Positions 11,164 through 20,883 of a stretch of 64,000 nucleotides of DNA are shown here, one piece after another. The notes beneath the pieces were generated by a model. The model was not told where the DNA came from. It made no database searches and worked only from the letters and a program-made list of their open reading frames with translations. The position numbers and the translations under genes were made by a program. The DNA lies in contig JAIWWG010000002.1 in assembly GCA_025435555.1 (NCBI GenBank), positions 682,001 through 746,000 of the forward strand, in the 5' to 3' direction. The DNA comes from Chytriomyces cf. hyalinus JEL632 (Eukaryota; Chytridiomycota; Chytridiomycetes; Chytridiales; Chytriomycetaceae). Numbering within the stretch: position 1 is the stretch's first letter; every line of letters begins with the position of its first letter.

Positions 11164-14100
11164 ATGCCAGGTCACCCAGGTCTGACAGGGCCCATCGTCC
11201 TCGGTGATCAGTTGTGCTGGCAACCCAGCAGCACATTGCAGGGGGTTATTCTTGGCCCTTGTAATGCGACGGATACAAACCAGGAATGGGCGCTGCTCCC
11301 ACGATCACTCAGCCGGCGCGATCCATCTCCTCCAGCTTACCAGATTTCCAATTTGGGACGCGATCTCTGCGTTCATGTGTCGAATAATACAGCGTCGTGG
11401 ATTCGTGTGAGTATCTTTTTATTTTATTATGTGATGACTAATCTTGGTGGTCGACAGCTTCTTCCGTGCAACGAAGCAGACAGTGCTCAGCTTTTTGATG
11501 CATTGGATGGTAGCGTTGTATCACGCACGACTGGGACCTGTCTGGAATCTTTCGGAAATAATACCCTTTCGAGGTGCGGACTCTGTGCAGTGCGGGTGTT
11601 TGAAGGCAGCTAACAGAAAACTGTTTTGAAATCAAAAAAGAGATTGCGAGCCCAAAAAGCAGGCATCCCTTCGCTCAAGAGATAGTAGCGACGCGGCTGC
11701 AGCTGGAAGCATTGTTGCCATGAATGGAATGTGCTGGACGCGCAAATCAGATTTCAGCGTGATTTGTTTACCATGTAACGCTACATCCAGTGCTCAGCAG
11801 TTTTCGTTTGTGGCGACTGGAACGAATGTTGTGATTCAGTCGGAGGATAAGCGGACGTGTCTGGAGATTGACAGTTCTGAAGTGTTGGTGCGTGCGTCCT
11901 TATTTTCGTTCGATGTTGGATGTTTTTGGTAATTCTGAAGGGGCTTCCAGATGAAGCCATGCTATAATACTTCCGTGCCGCTCAAGAAGCAGCGATTCTC
12001 AGTGTTCCAGGAGAAAGGGGTCGGCATGGTCACCATTGCCAGCGCTGACTCGGGCCTGTGTCTGGATGTCGAAACGTCCTCAACTTTGGCCCCAGGGCAA
12101 TTGAAGCAATGGTAGAAATCATTTCTTTCGGTTTGGCTCCGTGTTGGTGCTTATCAGGCTCTTTGATGGTGAAAACAGGCTGTGCAACAATCACGTCACC
12201 CAAGTATTTACTCTGCCGCACGGTTTTCCAACACCTGAAAAGATCACTTCTTTAAAAAGTGCATCCCACCTGTCCTCATCATCTCACGTTCCATCGGCGA
12301 CATCCAAAGCATCAGTCACCACCGTTGCACAGCCGTTGACAACCCCGGCTCCAACAACAACAGCGGTACCTTCAGAGTACACCTTAATTCAAGCCGCAGG
12401 GTCCAATGGCGTTAACTGCTGGGAGGTTAGCGCGAAATTCGCAGTGGTAACTGCATCGTGCGATCATTCGAACGGGTCGCAGTGGTGGAAGTCTTCGTTT
12501 GGCCAATTAATCCACACCAACGCATCTGGAAACCCAACGTGCGTTCAAGCTTCCAAGTCGGAGGCTGGAGGTCAACTCATTGTTGCGTGTGCATGACTCC
12601 GCTTGTTTGTTTTGACAGTTCTATTGATGGCTCATGAGTTTTTTTGTTTCAGGTGGCAAACTGCAGCGCTTCCATTGGTCAGGCATTCTTGTTTGATCCC
12701 GTGGCCAACCGAATCCGTGTTGCGGCGACAATGAACTGCGTGGCAGTGAGCGTAAACAAGACGCTGGTTGTCGAGTACGCCTTTTTGCTTTGCTTAAACA
12801 CCACACATCGGCTTATTATTTGATTTGCCAGACTGTGCGTTAATGGCACTGCTGCCGATTCAAGGAGTCAAACATTTACATTCACAAACAACTCGGTCAT
12901 CTTCCCACCACCAAGCAGCAACGGCGTGTGCGCTTCGTTCAAGTACAGAAAGGAATGGCGGGATCTGACACTGGTGGAAAGGAAGGCCTACATAGCGGCT
13001 GTCGAAGGAATACGCCGCTTACCGTCAGCTGTCGGCCATCGCAGCTACTTTGATGACCTTGTGGCAGTGCATGCAACTTTGCTGGACTATTTCCACGGAA
13101 ATGTGAGAACTTGTTTAGCTGTTGCTACTTCTTTTCGGCCGTCTGAGATTCTTGTTTTCCGAAACCCCAACCAGCCAAGTTTCTGGCCATGGCATCGAAA
13201 ACTCACTCTCATGTATGAAGAAGCTCTTCAAAAAGTCGACGCATCCGTCACGCTGCCGTACTGGGATTGGGGGTACGATGGCGACTATCCTTTAGACAAT
13301 ACAGACATATTCGGATCCGGGCCCCTTCAATTCGGAACACGAGGAGATCCCAAGGCACCGTACCCCAGCTGCTTGCACGACGGCTTTGCAAAGTCGTGGA
13401 CATCCATGTTTGGTCAATGCACGTCTCGAAACTACAGCTTGGACGTGGTGATCTACGACGACTCGCACATGATGCCTCTTATTCTGTCCAGTAAGACGTT
13501 TGATGTGTTCTCCAAGGCGGCAGAGTATGCGCACAATGTGGCGCACTTTTTCATTGGTGGGACTCAAGGCGACATGTATTATTTGGAGTTTTCCATCAAC
13601 GATCCTTTGTTCTTCATGATTCACGGGAATGTGGGTGGGTAGTCTGCATAGCTGTGCGTATGTGTGAATCATCACTAAAGGTTTCAGTTGGGTTTTAGAT
13701 CGGTACTGGGATCTGTGGCAGAAACACCACCCAAAGCAAGCGAACACCTATGTTGGAACTCAGAGTCTGCCGCCAAACTCCAAAAACCGAGCAAATGTGC
13801 AGTTATCGGACATTATGCCTGGCTTCAATGTCCCCGTTTCAAGTACAATGTCGGCTGACGGCGGAAACGGCTATTGCGTCAAATATACCCCGTATTCGAA
13901 ATCAAAGGAGGCGATCGCTGCATCGTTGGTTGAAGGGCAAGAGAAGATAACGGTCACTTCTTCGAGTCGGTCACGGTCCCACCGCAAATTCGAGAAGCGG
14001 CAAAGTTACAAGTCTCCTCCATCTCTGCCTGAAAACTGGAACATGGCAAACGCAATGAGGCTCGATGGAGTTGTCGATCACACAGCACGAGCAAACATGA

Positions 14101-14246
14101 TGCAGCGAATGAAGGAGGGCAAGTTGGAGTTGTTACGGCTTGCGGCAGATTTCAAAGCAATGGTTTCGAAGGTGACAGATGCGCGAGACGCGTCCGAGGC
14201 GCGGTTGTCGGTGATCCGCTCACTTGTTGCGGTTGTTGAACAATAG
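11164..14246 (+). CDS. lectin-tyrosinase fusion protein, copy 1
   Basis: Nine exons: 11164-11406, 11458-11573, 11641-11887, 11951-12111, 12179-12581, 12653-12774, 12832-13102, 13175-13634 and 13699-14246 (856 residues). Residues about 1-250 form ricin-type beta-trefoil repeats (CW, LLPCNEADSAQLF, CLEI, LCLDVETS, LKQWLCNN). A Ser/Thr/Pro linker and a second, shorter Cys/Trp lectin-like unit follow. From about residue 430 comes a tyrosinase domain. Its CuA region is HATLLDYFHGN then FWPWHR; its CuB region is AHNVAHFFIGG then NDPLFFMIHGNVDRYW. Tyrosinases oxidise phenols to quinones for melanin or wall cross-linking. Two oddities: no signal peptide is seen, and the usual HH pair of CuB reads IH. 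Exons 4, 6 and 8 have exactly the lengths of copy 2 (161, 122 and 460), which confirms the model. Confidence 0.85.
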
Positions 14247-14401
14247 ACGCGTAAAAGTAAAATAAATTGTTTGAAATTAAATTGGCGGGGCCTTTTGACA
14301 GCAAAACAATTTTGCAAAGCAACGACCTCCGCATTTGCCACCGAATGAAAGCTCGCACTTCACGTCGACGGACCTCGTTCACGTTGTTTCTGTCCGTGTG
14401 C

Positions 14402-17400
14402 ATGTCTGATCTGAAAGCGCCGTGGGCTGTGCTGCTCTTGGCCCTTGCCCTGCAGTCTTCAGCCGCCAATGTGGGGACACTATGCGTTGGATCCAATCTA
14501 TGCTGGCAATCAAACCATGGGCACGCGTTTATTTCAGTTCGGCCGTGTAACAAGTCTGACACGGAGCAGATGTGGTCGTTGGTCAGCTCGAAACGAATTA
14601 CCCGCGTTTCAACGTCTTCCAGGCTCGATTACAGGATCGAATCTCTATCGCATGAATCTTGCGTGACCATTGTGGAAGGGAGCGACGCTGAAACGGGAGT
14701 TTCGGTCAGTGTGAATGCTTGAGTAGCTCGAAATGCGAGTTAGCTGAGGAAATCATGCAAAAAAACAACGACAGATGCTTCCATGCTTGGATACGGAATC
14801 CAGGCAGCTGTTTGACTTATTTGACGGTCAGATTTCTTCACGTGTCTCTGGGAAATGCTTGATGGAGTCTTCTGGGCAGGGACGGCTGATTGAAAGGTGT
14901 CTACGATTTCAATGCAACCTTGTTTATAAAACTAACGCGTTCCTTTACCCCCGCAGTGTATGCCGCACGCAACACGAACCCGTGATAAAACGAGACGACA
15001 GCGTCAACGGCTTTTCTGGCGCGATCAAAGCCTCCAACGGCCAATGCCTGACTCGGCAAGCGGATTCCACAATCACGAGCACCGAATGCTCATCCAGCGA
15101 CTCTCAAAAGTTTGTGATTATTCCCTTTGGAGCAAATGTATTTGTAAAGTCTCCAGACTACGACTGGTGTCTTGAGATTTCTGGGTCTGACGTTGTGGTT
15201 CGTGGTTGGTTGTTGCTTGATTATGTTTATGCTGAGAATGAATGCCCTCTGTTTAGATGAATGAGTGCTCCGGGGATCCCGTCTCGGCCAAAAGTCAGCA
15301 GTTTACGACCGCAAATCGAAAAGACGACTTGACAGTGTCGCTCCAGAACGCGCATTCGGGGTTATGTCTCGACATTTTGGCGGATGACATTGAATCACAA
15401 GGTCGTTTGAAGCAATGGTAGAATCGTTCGGGCAACCAGGATACAAACAATGTACTGACTCTGGTTCTTGACAGGCTATGCAATGATCATGCCACGCAGT
15501 TGTTTACGCTTGCCGGTGAAATCATGGTGTGGACAACTTCAACATCCACATCCACAACCACTTCCACCAAAACAACTACAACTAGCAGCACTACATCCAA
15601 AACAACATCAACAAGCTCAACTACCAGCAAAACCACAACCTCCTCCACCAGCACAAGAACCACAACAACAAGTACAAAAACAACAACAACTAGCCTAACA
15701 TCGACCACCTCAACTTCAACAACATCCACAACGCAAAGTACCACAACAACAACAACTACATTTTCTCCAACATCAACAGCCGTGATGCCTGTGGATAAAA
15801 TGCTCATTCAATCCGATGTACTCATGTTTGGCACGTACCGGGCGTGCTGGGAAGTTGGCTCCCAAAAGAATGTGTTTGCCGCAATCTGCGACCAGTCAAA
15901 CTATAACCAGTGGTGGAGTCTATCCTTTGCGCAGCTCGTTCATGCAGATTCGTCGGGGACGTTGACTTGCGCTGGTGCGTCAAAGTCGAACCTTGGAGCG
16001 CCAATCACAGTTGAGTTTGTTGGTTAAAATTCCAGCTACGATGGTTTATCTAACCTTACACTTGCCAAGGTCACGCCTTGTGGGATAAGCACGAGCCAAT
16101 CCTTCTTCTTTCACCCAAGCAGCAAAAAGATTCGCGTGGCGCAGACTTACAACTGCGTGTCCATCAATACCAACAATTCCATTGTAATTGAGTACGTTGT
16201 GTTCGCTTTTTTGACATGTCCATAAGAGCTGACTTTGTTTGCGGGGTTAGCACTTGTTCCGATTCAACGGAATCAAACCAGACATTTATTGCGAGCAATC
16301 CATTGCTCATGTTCCCTCCTCCAATCAAGAGCGGGTGTTCCTCATACATTGAGCGAAAAGAATGGCGCGATTTGAAAATGGAGGAACGCCAAGCCTTTGT
16401 TTCTGCACTTCAAGGTGTCCGGAAGCTTCCTTCGACAGCCGGACGCCGAAGCTACTTTGACGACCTTGTTGCAGTTCATGCCACTTTGCTGGATTTTATC
16501 CACGGAAATGTGAGATGTTTTTTTTTTTTGGGAACTACAGGCCGCACGAAATCTCACGCAGTTATCTGACTTTCGAACAAAAAAACGAAGCCAAGTTTCT
16601 GGCCGTGGCACCGTCACTACATGCAACTCTTTGAGGATGCATTGCAGAAAGTCGATGCCTCTGTTACCCTGCCATACTGGGACTGGGGATTCGATGGAAG
16701 TGCGCCGTTAAAGAACACGGACATTTTCGGGCCGGGCGACACCCAGTTTGGCACCCGAGGCGACTCTACGAAATCGTACCCAACATGCCTGAAAGACGGC
16801 CTGGCCAAGTCATGGACATCCATGTTTAACCAGTGTGCATCACGCAACTACAGCCTGGACACGGTTGTTTATGACGACGGCTACATGATGCCGCTGGTTC
16901 TGAAAACGAGCGACTTTGAGTCCTTTGCAAAAGCGGCTGAGGCTGCTCATAATGTTATTCACTTTTATATTGGCGGTGCCCAAGGCGACCTTTATTTTAT
17001 TGATCTGTCCACGAACGATCCGCTCTTTTTCATTCATCACGCAAACGTTGGTATGTTGCTCTTCTCCTTGTTTCTCTTCTGGAGCCTCAAGCTGAGAGTA
17101 ACCTTGCTTTTTAGATCGCTACTGGAATCTCTGGCAAAAGCACCACCCAAACTCGGCTAATTCGTACAGCGGAAGCGTCATGCTTCCGCCGGGCTCACAG
17201 AACCGCGCGAGCCTTCAACTGACGGACATTATGCCGGGCTTCAACGTGCCTGCGTCAACAGCCATGTTTTCCGACGCTGGGAACGGCTACTGCATTAAAT
17301 ACATTCCTTACTCACAGTCACAACAGTCCATCGCCGCGTCCGATATGCCCCCACTATTCTACCCAACCTCAACCGTTACAACGACGGGTTCTGTGGTACC

Positions 17401-17710
17401 TACACCCGGACAAGTTTCACCCAAGAGACGAAGCAAAGACGCTGTGCCTCCTATTCCTGATGACTGGGAAATGTTCAGCAGTTTCCGGAGTGGAGAGGGA
17501 TACTTGTACTCGGATGTGGGCATGATGGCCATGAAAGAGGCAATGGTGAGGAGGATTCATGAAGGAGAGATGGAGTTGGTGCGGGTAGCAGCTGACTTTG
17601 ATGCTCTGCTGGCCCTCGCGGGAGACAGCGGGGGTATTCAGGCACGGGTGGATGCCATCCGAGGTCTGATAGCAGAGCTTCATGCAACGGCTCCGCCATT
17701 GCTCGAATGA
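14402..17710 (+). CDS. lectin-tyrosinase fusion protein, copy 2, secreted
   Basis: Nine exons: 14402-14704, 14775-14896, 14957-15197, 15257-15417, 15475-16009, 16070-16191, 16251-16509, 16591-17050 and 17115-17710 (932 residues). An upstream in-frame ATG at 14345 would add 19. After the 14402 start there is a signal peptide (WAVLLLALALQSSAA), so the product should be exported. Ricin-like lectin repeats follow, then a long Thr/Ser linker, a second lectin-like unit (CWEVGSQKN...YNQWW), and a tyrosinase domain with all expected copper motifs: HATLLDFIHGN, FWPWHRH, AHNVIHFYIGG and NDPLFFIHHANVDRYW. The gene lies 155 bp after copy 1 with the same intron positions and phases, so the pair arose by tandem duplication. 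The lectin part probably anchors the oxidase to wall glycans; that is inference. Confidence 0.9.
15531..15770 (+). repeat. ACA/ACC/TCA codon repeat coding a Thr/Ser linker
   Basis: About 240 bp of near-pure aca, acc, act, tcc and aaa codons inside exon 5 of lectin-tyrosinase copy 2. It codes for runs such as TTTSTKTTTTSSTTSKTTS. In copy 1 the matching linker is shorter and less repetitive. Such a tract grows by slippage and would be a heavily O-mannosylated stalk between the lectin and tyrosinase parts. Confidence 0.85.
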
Positions 17711-17810
17711 ATCACAAATAAATACTTCGTAAAATGAGTTGGACATATGGGTCTTGATAAAATAAAATAAAAAGCTTCCGCCCCAAAAAAAACACGCAAA
17801 CAAAAAGGCA

Positions 17811-20309
17811 ATGTCTCAATCCGCAAGACTGTCGGCACTGCAGGAGAACGTGGAGAGATCCAACCGCAACATCGACTGGCCTCAGGTCAACGACCGCCAC
17901 ATGTACCCATCCGAGGTGTTTGGGCAGGACGTGTTTGACCGCAAGACCATGGCAGGCACCCTGCCCAAGCCCGTCTTCCAGGCTTTCAGCAAGCAAGTCC
18001 AGGTGTGTGTTCTTTCCTCCCTCTTTCCCGCGTATCTTCCCCGTCCCGTTCTCACTCTTAGTCTCACGGCTCTCCCCCTGTTCGTGCTTGAAAAAAACTC
18101 GGAACTAATCTCTTGTCACAGGGTCACCGCCAGCTGGACCGCCCAACCGCAGATGCTGTCGCCCACGCCGTCCGAATCTGGGCCATGAACAAGTTCGCTT
18201 TTTTCCTTTCCGATGCGCGATTTTTATCGCATCTGACCCTGTTCCATTCACCAATTCCAGGGGTGCGACCCACTTTACGCACTGGTTCCAACCCCAGACC
18301 GGAACCACCGCTGAGAAGCACGACTCGTTCCTGACTCTCAAGAGCCAGATTATCGACGGCCAGGAGGAGATTTACGCCATCGATGCATTCTCTGGTGGCC
18401 AGCTGCTCCAGTCCGAGCCAGATGCATCTTCTTTCCCCAACGGCGGTATCCGAAGCACCTTCGAGGCCCGTGGTTACACCATCTGGGACCCAGTCAGGTA
18501 CTCAAACCATCCCAATGTTATATTTCAAACTTCACTTTTTCTGAAAAATTAATTTTCGAAACCAGTCCCATGTTCCTTCGTCGTGGTCCTCACGGCACGG
18601 CTGTGCTCTATATCCCTTCCGTCTTCATCTCCTACAACGGTGAAGCCCTCGACGAGAAGACGATTCTTCTTCGTTCCAGCGAGGTTATTTCCAAGGCGAC
18701 TGTCGGCCTTCTTCGCGCGCTTGGAGACAATGAGACTCAGCGTGTCACCACCACTCTGGGATGCGAGCAGGAGTTTTTCCTTATTGACCGTGCCTTGTAC
18801 AACCTCCGCCCAGACTTGAAGATTGCTGGTCGTACTCTGATTGGAGTCCCACCACCAAAGCACCAGCAACTCGAGGACCACTACTTTGGTCAAATCCCAT
18901 CGCGTGTCTTGGCTTGTATTGCTGAGGCTGAGTATGAGCTTGCTCGTATCGGAGTCCCCGTCAAGACCCGTCACAATGAAGTTGCGCCCAACCAGTTCGA
19001 AATTGCCCCAATCTTTGAAGAAGCTTCGATTGCTGTTGACCACAACTTGGCCACCATGGAAGTTTTGCACCAGGTTGCTCACCGTCACAAGCTGAAGGTT
19101 CTGTTCCACGAGAAGCCATTCAAGGGAGTCAACGGAAGCGGAAAGCACGCCAACTGGGCCCTTCAGACTGACAGCGGAGACAACTTGCTGGATCCTACCT
19201 CTACTCCAGAAACCAACTACCGCTTCTTGCTCGTTTTGGTGGCTATTCTCGATGCCATGTACAAGCACGGTGATCTCCTCCGGGCTTCGATTGCATCTGC
19301 TTCTAACGAGCACCGTCTTGGAGCCAACGAAGCACCACCTGCAATTGTGTCTGCTTTCTTGGGTGACCACCTCTCTGAAGTTCTCAACTCTATTGAAGAG
19401 AAACGCCCAGTCGCTGACTTTTCTCAGCCCCACTTGCAAGGAGTGTCTGTTGGAGGCACCACTTTGGATCTTAAGATTTCTTCAATGCCACCCATTGCTC
19501 GTGACTTGACTGACCGTAACCGTACTTCTCCATTTGCGTTCACTGGAAACAAGTTTGAGTTCCGCGCCGTTGGTTCCAAGCAATCTCCATCGTTCCCCGT
19601 CGTTCTTCTCAACGCTGCTGTTGCCAAGTCTCTCCAGCTGGTTACTGAGGCAGTCAAGAAGGCCCAGGGCAAAAAGGCAGCACCTTCTACCGAAGATTTG
19701 CTGAGCGTCATTCGCACATTTGCTGCGTCGTCAAAGAAGGTCCGCTTCGAAGGAAATGGATACTCTGATGAATGGGTTGTCGAGGCTGAGAAGCGTGGTC
19801 TCCCAAACATCAAGTCCTGCCCTGCTGCTTTCAAGCGCTTGTTGTTGGACCACAACAAGCAGCTCCTGACTTCCCTTGGAATCTTGTCTGCTGCTGAACT
19901 GACGTCCCGTTACCACATTCTCCTCGAAAAGTACGCGAAGGATCTGCTCATTGAGGCCAACACTCTGCGTTCGCTGATTGTGAATGGAGTTTTGCCAGCG
20001 GCGTTCACGTACCGCAAGGAGCTTGCGGACTCGATCAACTCTCAAAAGAGCGCTGGAGTGGATGCTATTCCAGAAAAGAAGCTCTTGAACACGTTGACCA
20101 AGGGATCCATTGCGCTTCAGGAGTCTTCGACCAGTCTGGAAGCGCTGATCAGCAAGATTGAATCTCTTGACGAGGAGTCGCAGGGTGAGACTGCCGGAAA
20201 GGAGCTGACTGTTGCGATGGAAGACGTCCGAGAGAAGTCAGATGCTCTCGAGAAGCAGATTGCAGACAAGTACTGGCCTTACCCCAAGTACACTGAGCTC
20301 CTCCTCTGA
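17811..20309 (+). CDS. glutamine synthetase type III, copy A
   Basis: Four exons (17811-18002, 18122-18192, 18261-18497, 18566-20309) code for 747 residues, the normal length of GSIII (about 700-750) and twice that of GSII. Signatures include [88 protein letters not shown] and the C-terminal [19 protein letters not shown] makes glutamine from glutamate, ammonia and ATP in the central route of ammonia assimilation. Unlike copy B it has no intron between the codons for GQEE and the following YAID stretch. The gene starts 100 bp after the tyrosinase stop; that gap contains one TGATAA site at about 17753. Confidence 0.95.
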
Positions 20310-20883
20310 GCGGGAAGCCGTCGTCTGTTCAGATGTCAAATTTCGTTGTTGATTTATTTCCTAACTTTTTATAATGCCAGGGATGTTTTGAGTTTGGACA
20401 AAAAAAAAGGATTTCTCTTTTGATTTATGTTTTGTGAGACAAGGATGCCAGATAGGATTCGCAGCAGATTTAGTAATGCGATAAGATTATCTGTGGTGAC
20501 ACGCCCTGGCTTGCGCGTTTTGTTTTAAGGATCGTGCTTGCATCGAGCTCATGCTGTGCGTGTGTCTGAGGATGCTACCAGCCGCGTATCCAGAGACGCC
20601 CGACACGCTTACAGATATCCCGCCTGGTATGCATGGACATGGATGCAGCTCTTGTCGCTGCTGTTATCGATACCAGTCCCATGTGACAGCCACTTGATAG
20701 ATAAAATGAACGGCTTGTGGGGAAGGAATCTTTTTGTCTTGTCTCCGGCATAGATAAAATCTGGCGAGATATGACCCGACATTTCCCGCGACACAGGGCA
20801 CAAAAAAAGTATAAAAGGCCGATATTTGTCACCGGTAAATGCGTGCAAAGAAAAAGACAACAAAACCAACTCCATCTCACACA
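20310..20883. promoter_or_regulatory. promoter region of GSIII copy B with several GATA-factor sites
   Basis: This 574-bp gap between the two GSIII genes holds at least five HGATAR-type sequences: GATAAG at 20480-20485, TTATCT at 20487-20492, TTATCG near 20664, AGATAA at 20699-20704 and AGATAA at 20752-20757. Fungal nitrogen regulators of the AreA/Nit2 family bind such sites and need two or more nearby. The clustering in front of a glutamine synthetase gene suggests nitrogen control. No binding data can be read from sequence, and AT-rich DNA gives such sites by chance. The first part of the gap is the 3' flank of copy A. Confidence 0.5.
20810..20817 (+). promoter_or_regulatory. TATA box of GSIII copy B
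   Basis: A perfect TATAAAAG lies 67 bp upstream of the ATG at 20884, in the arrangement expected for a strongly expressed or regulated fungal gene with a short 5' leader. Confidence 0.6.

Noticed and set aside
15487-15807. Val-rich minus-strand frame
   Set aside because: It is the reverse complement of the Thr/Ser codon repeat in tyrosinase copy 2; low-complexity shadow.
18549-19439. Long minus-strand frame opposite GSIII copy A
   Set aside because: Antisense shadow of a strongly conserved gene; a similar shadow exists opposite copy B.
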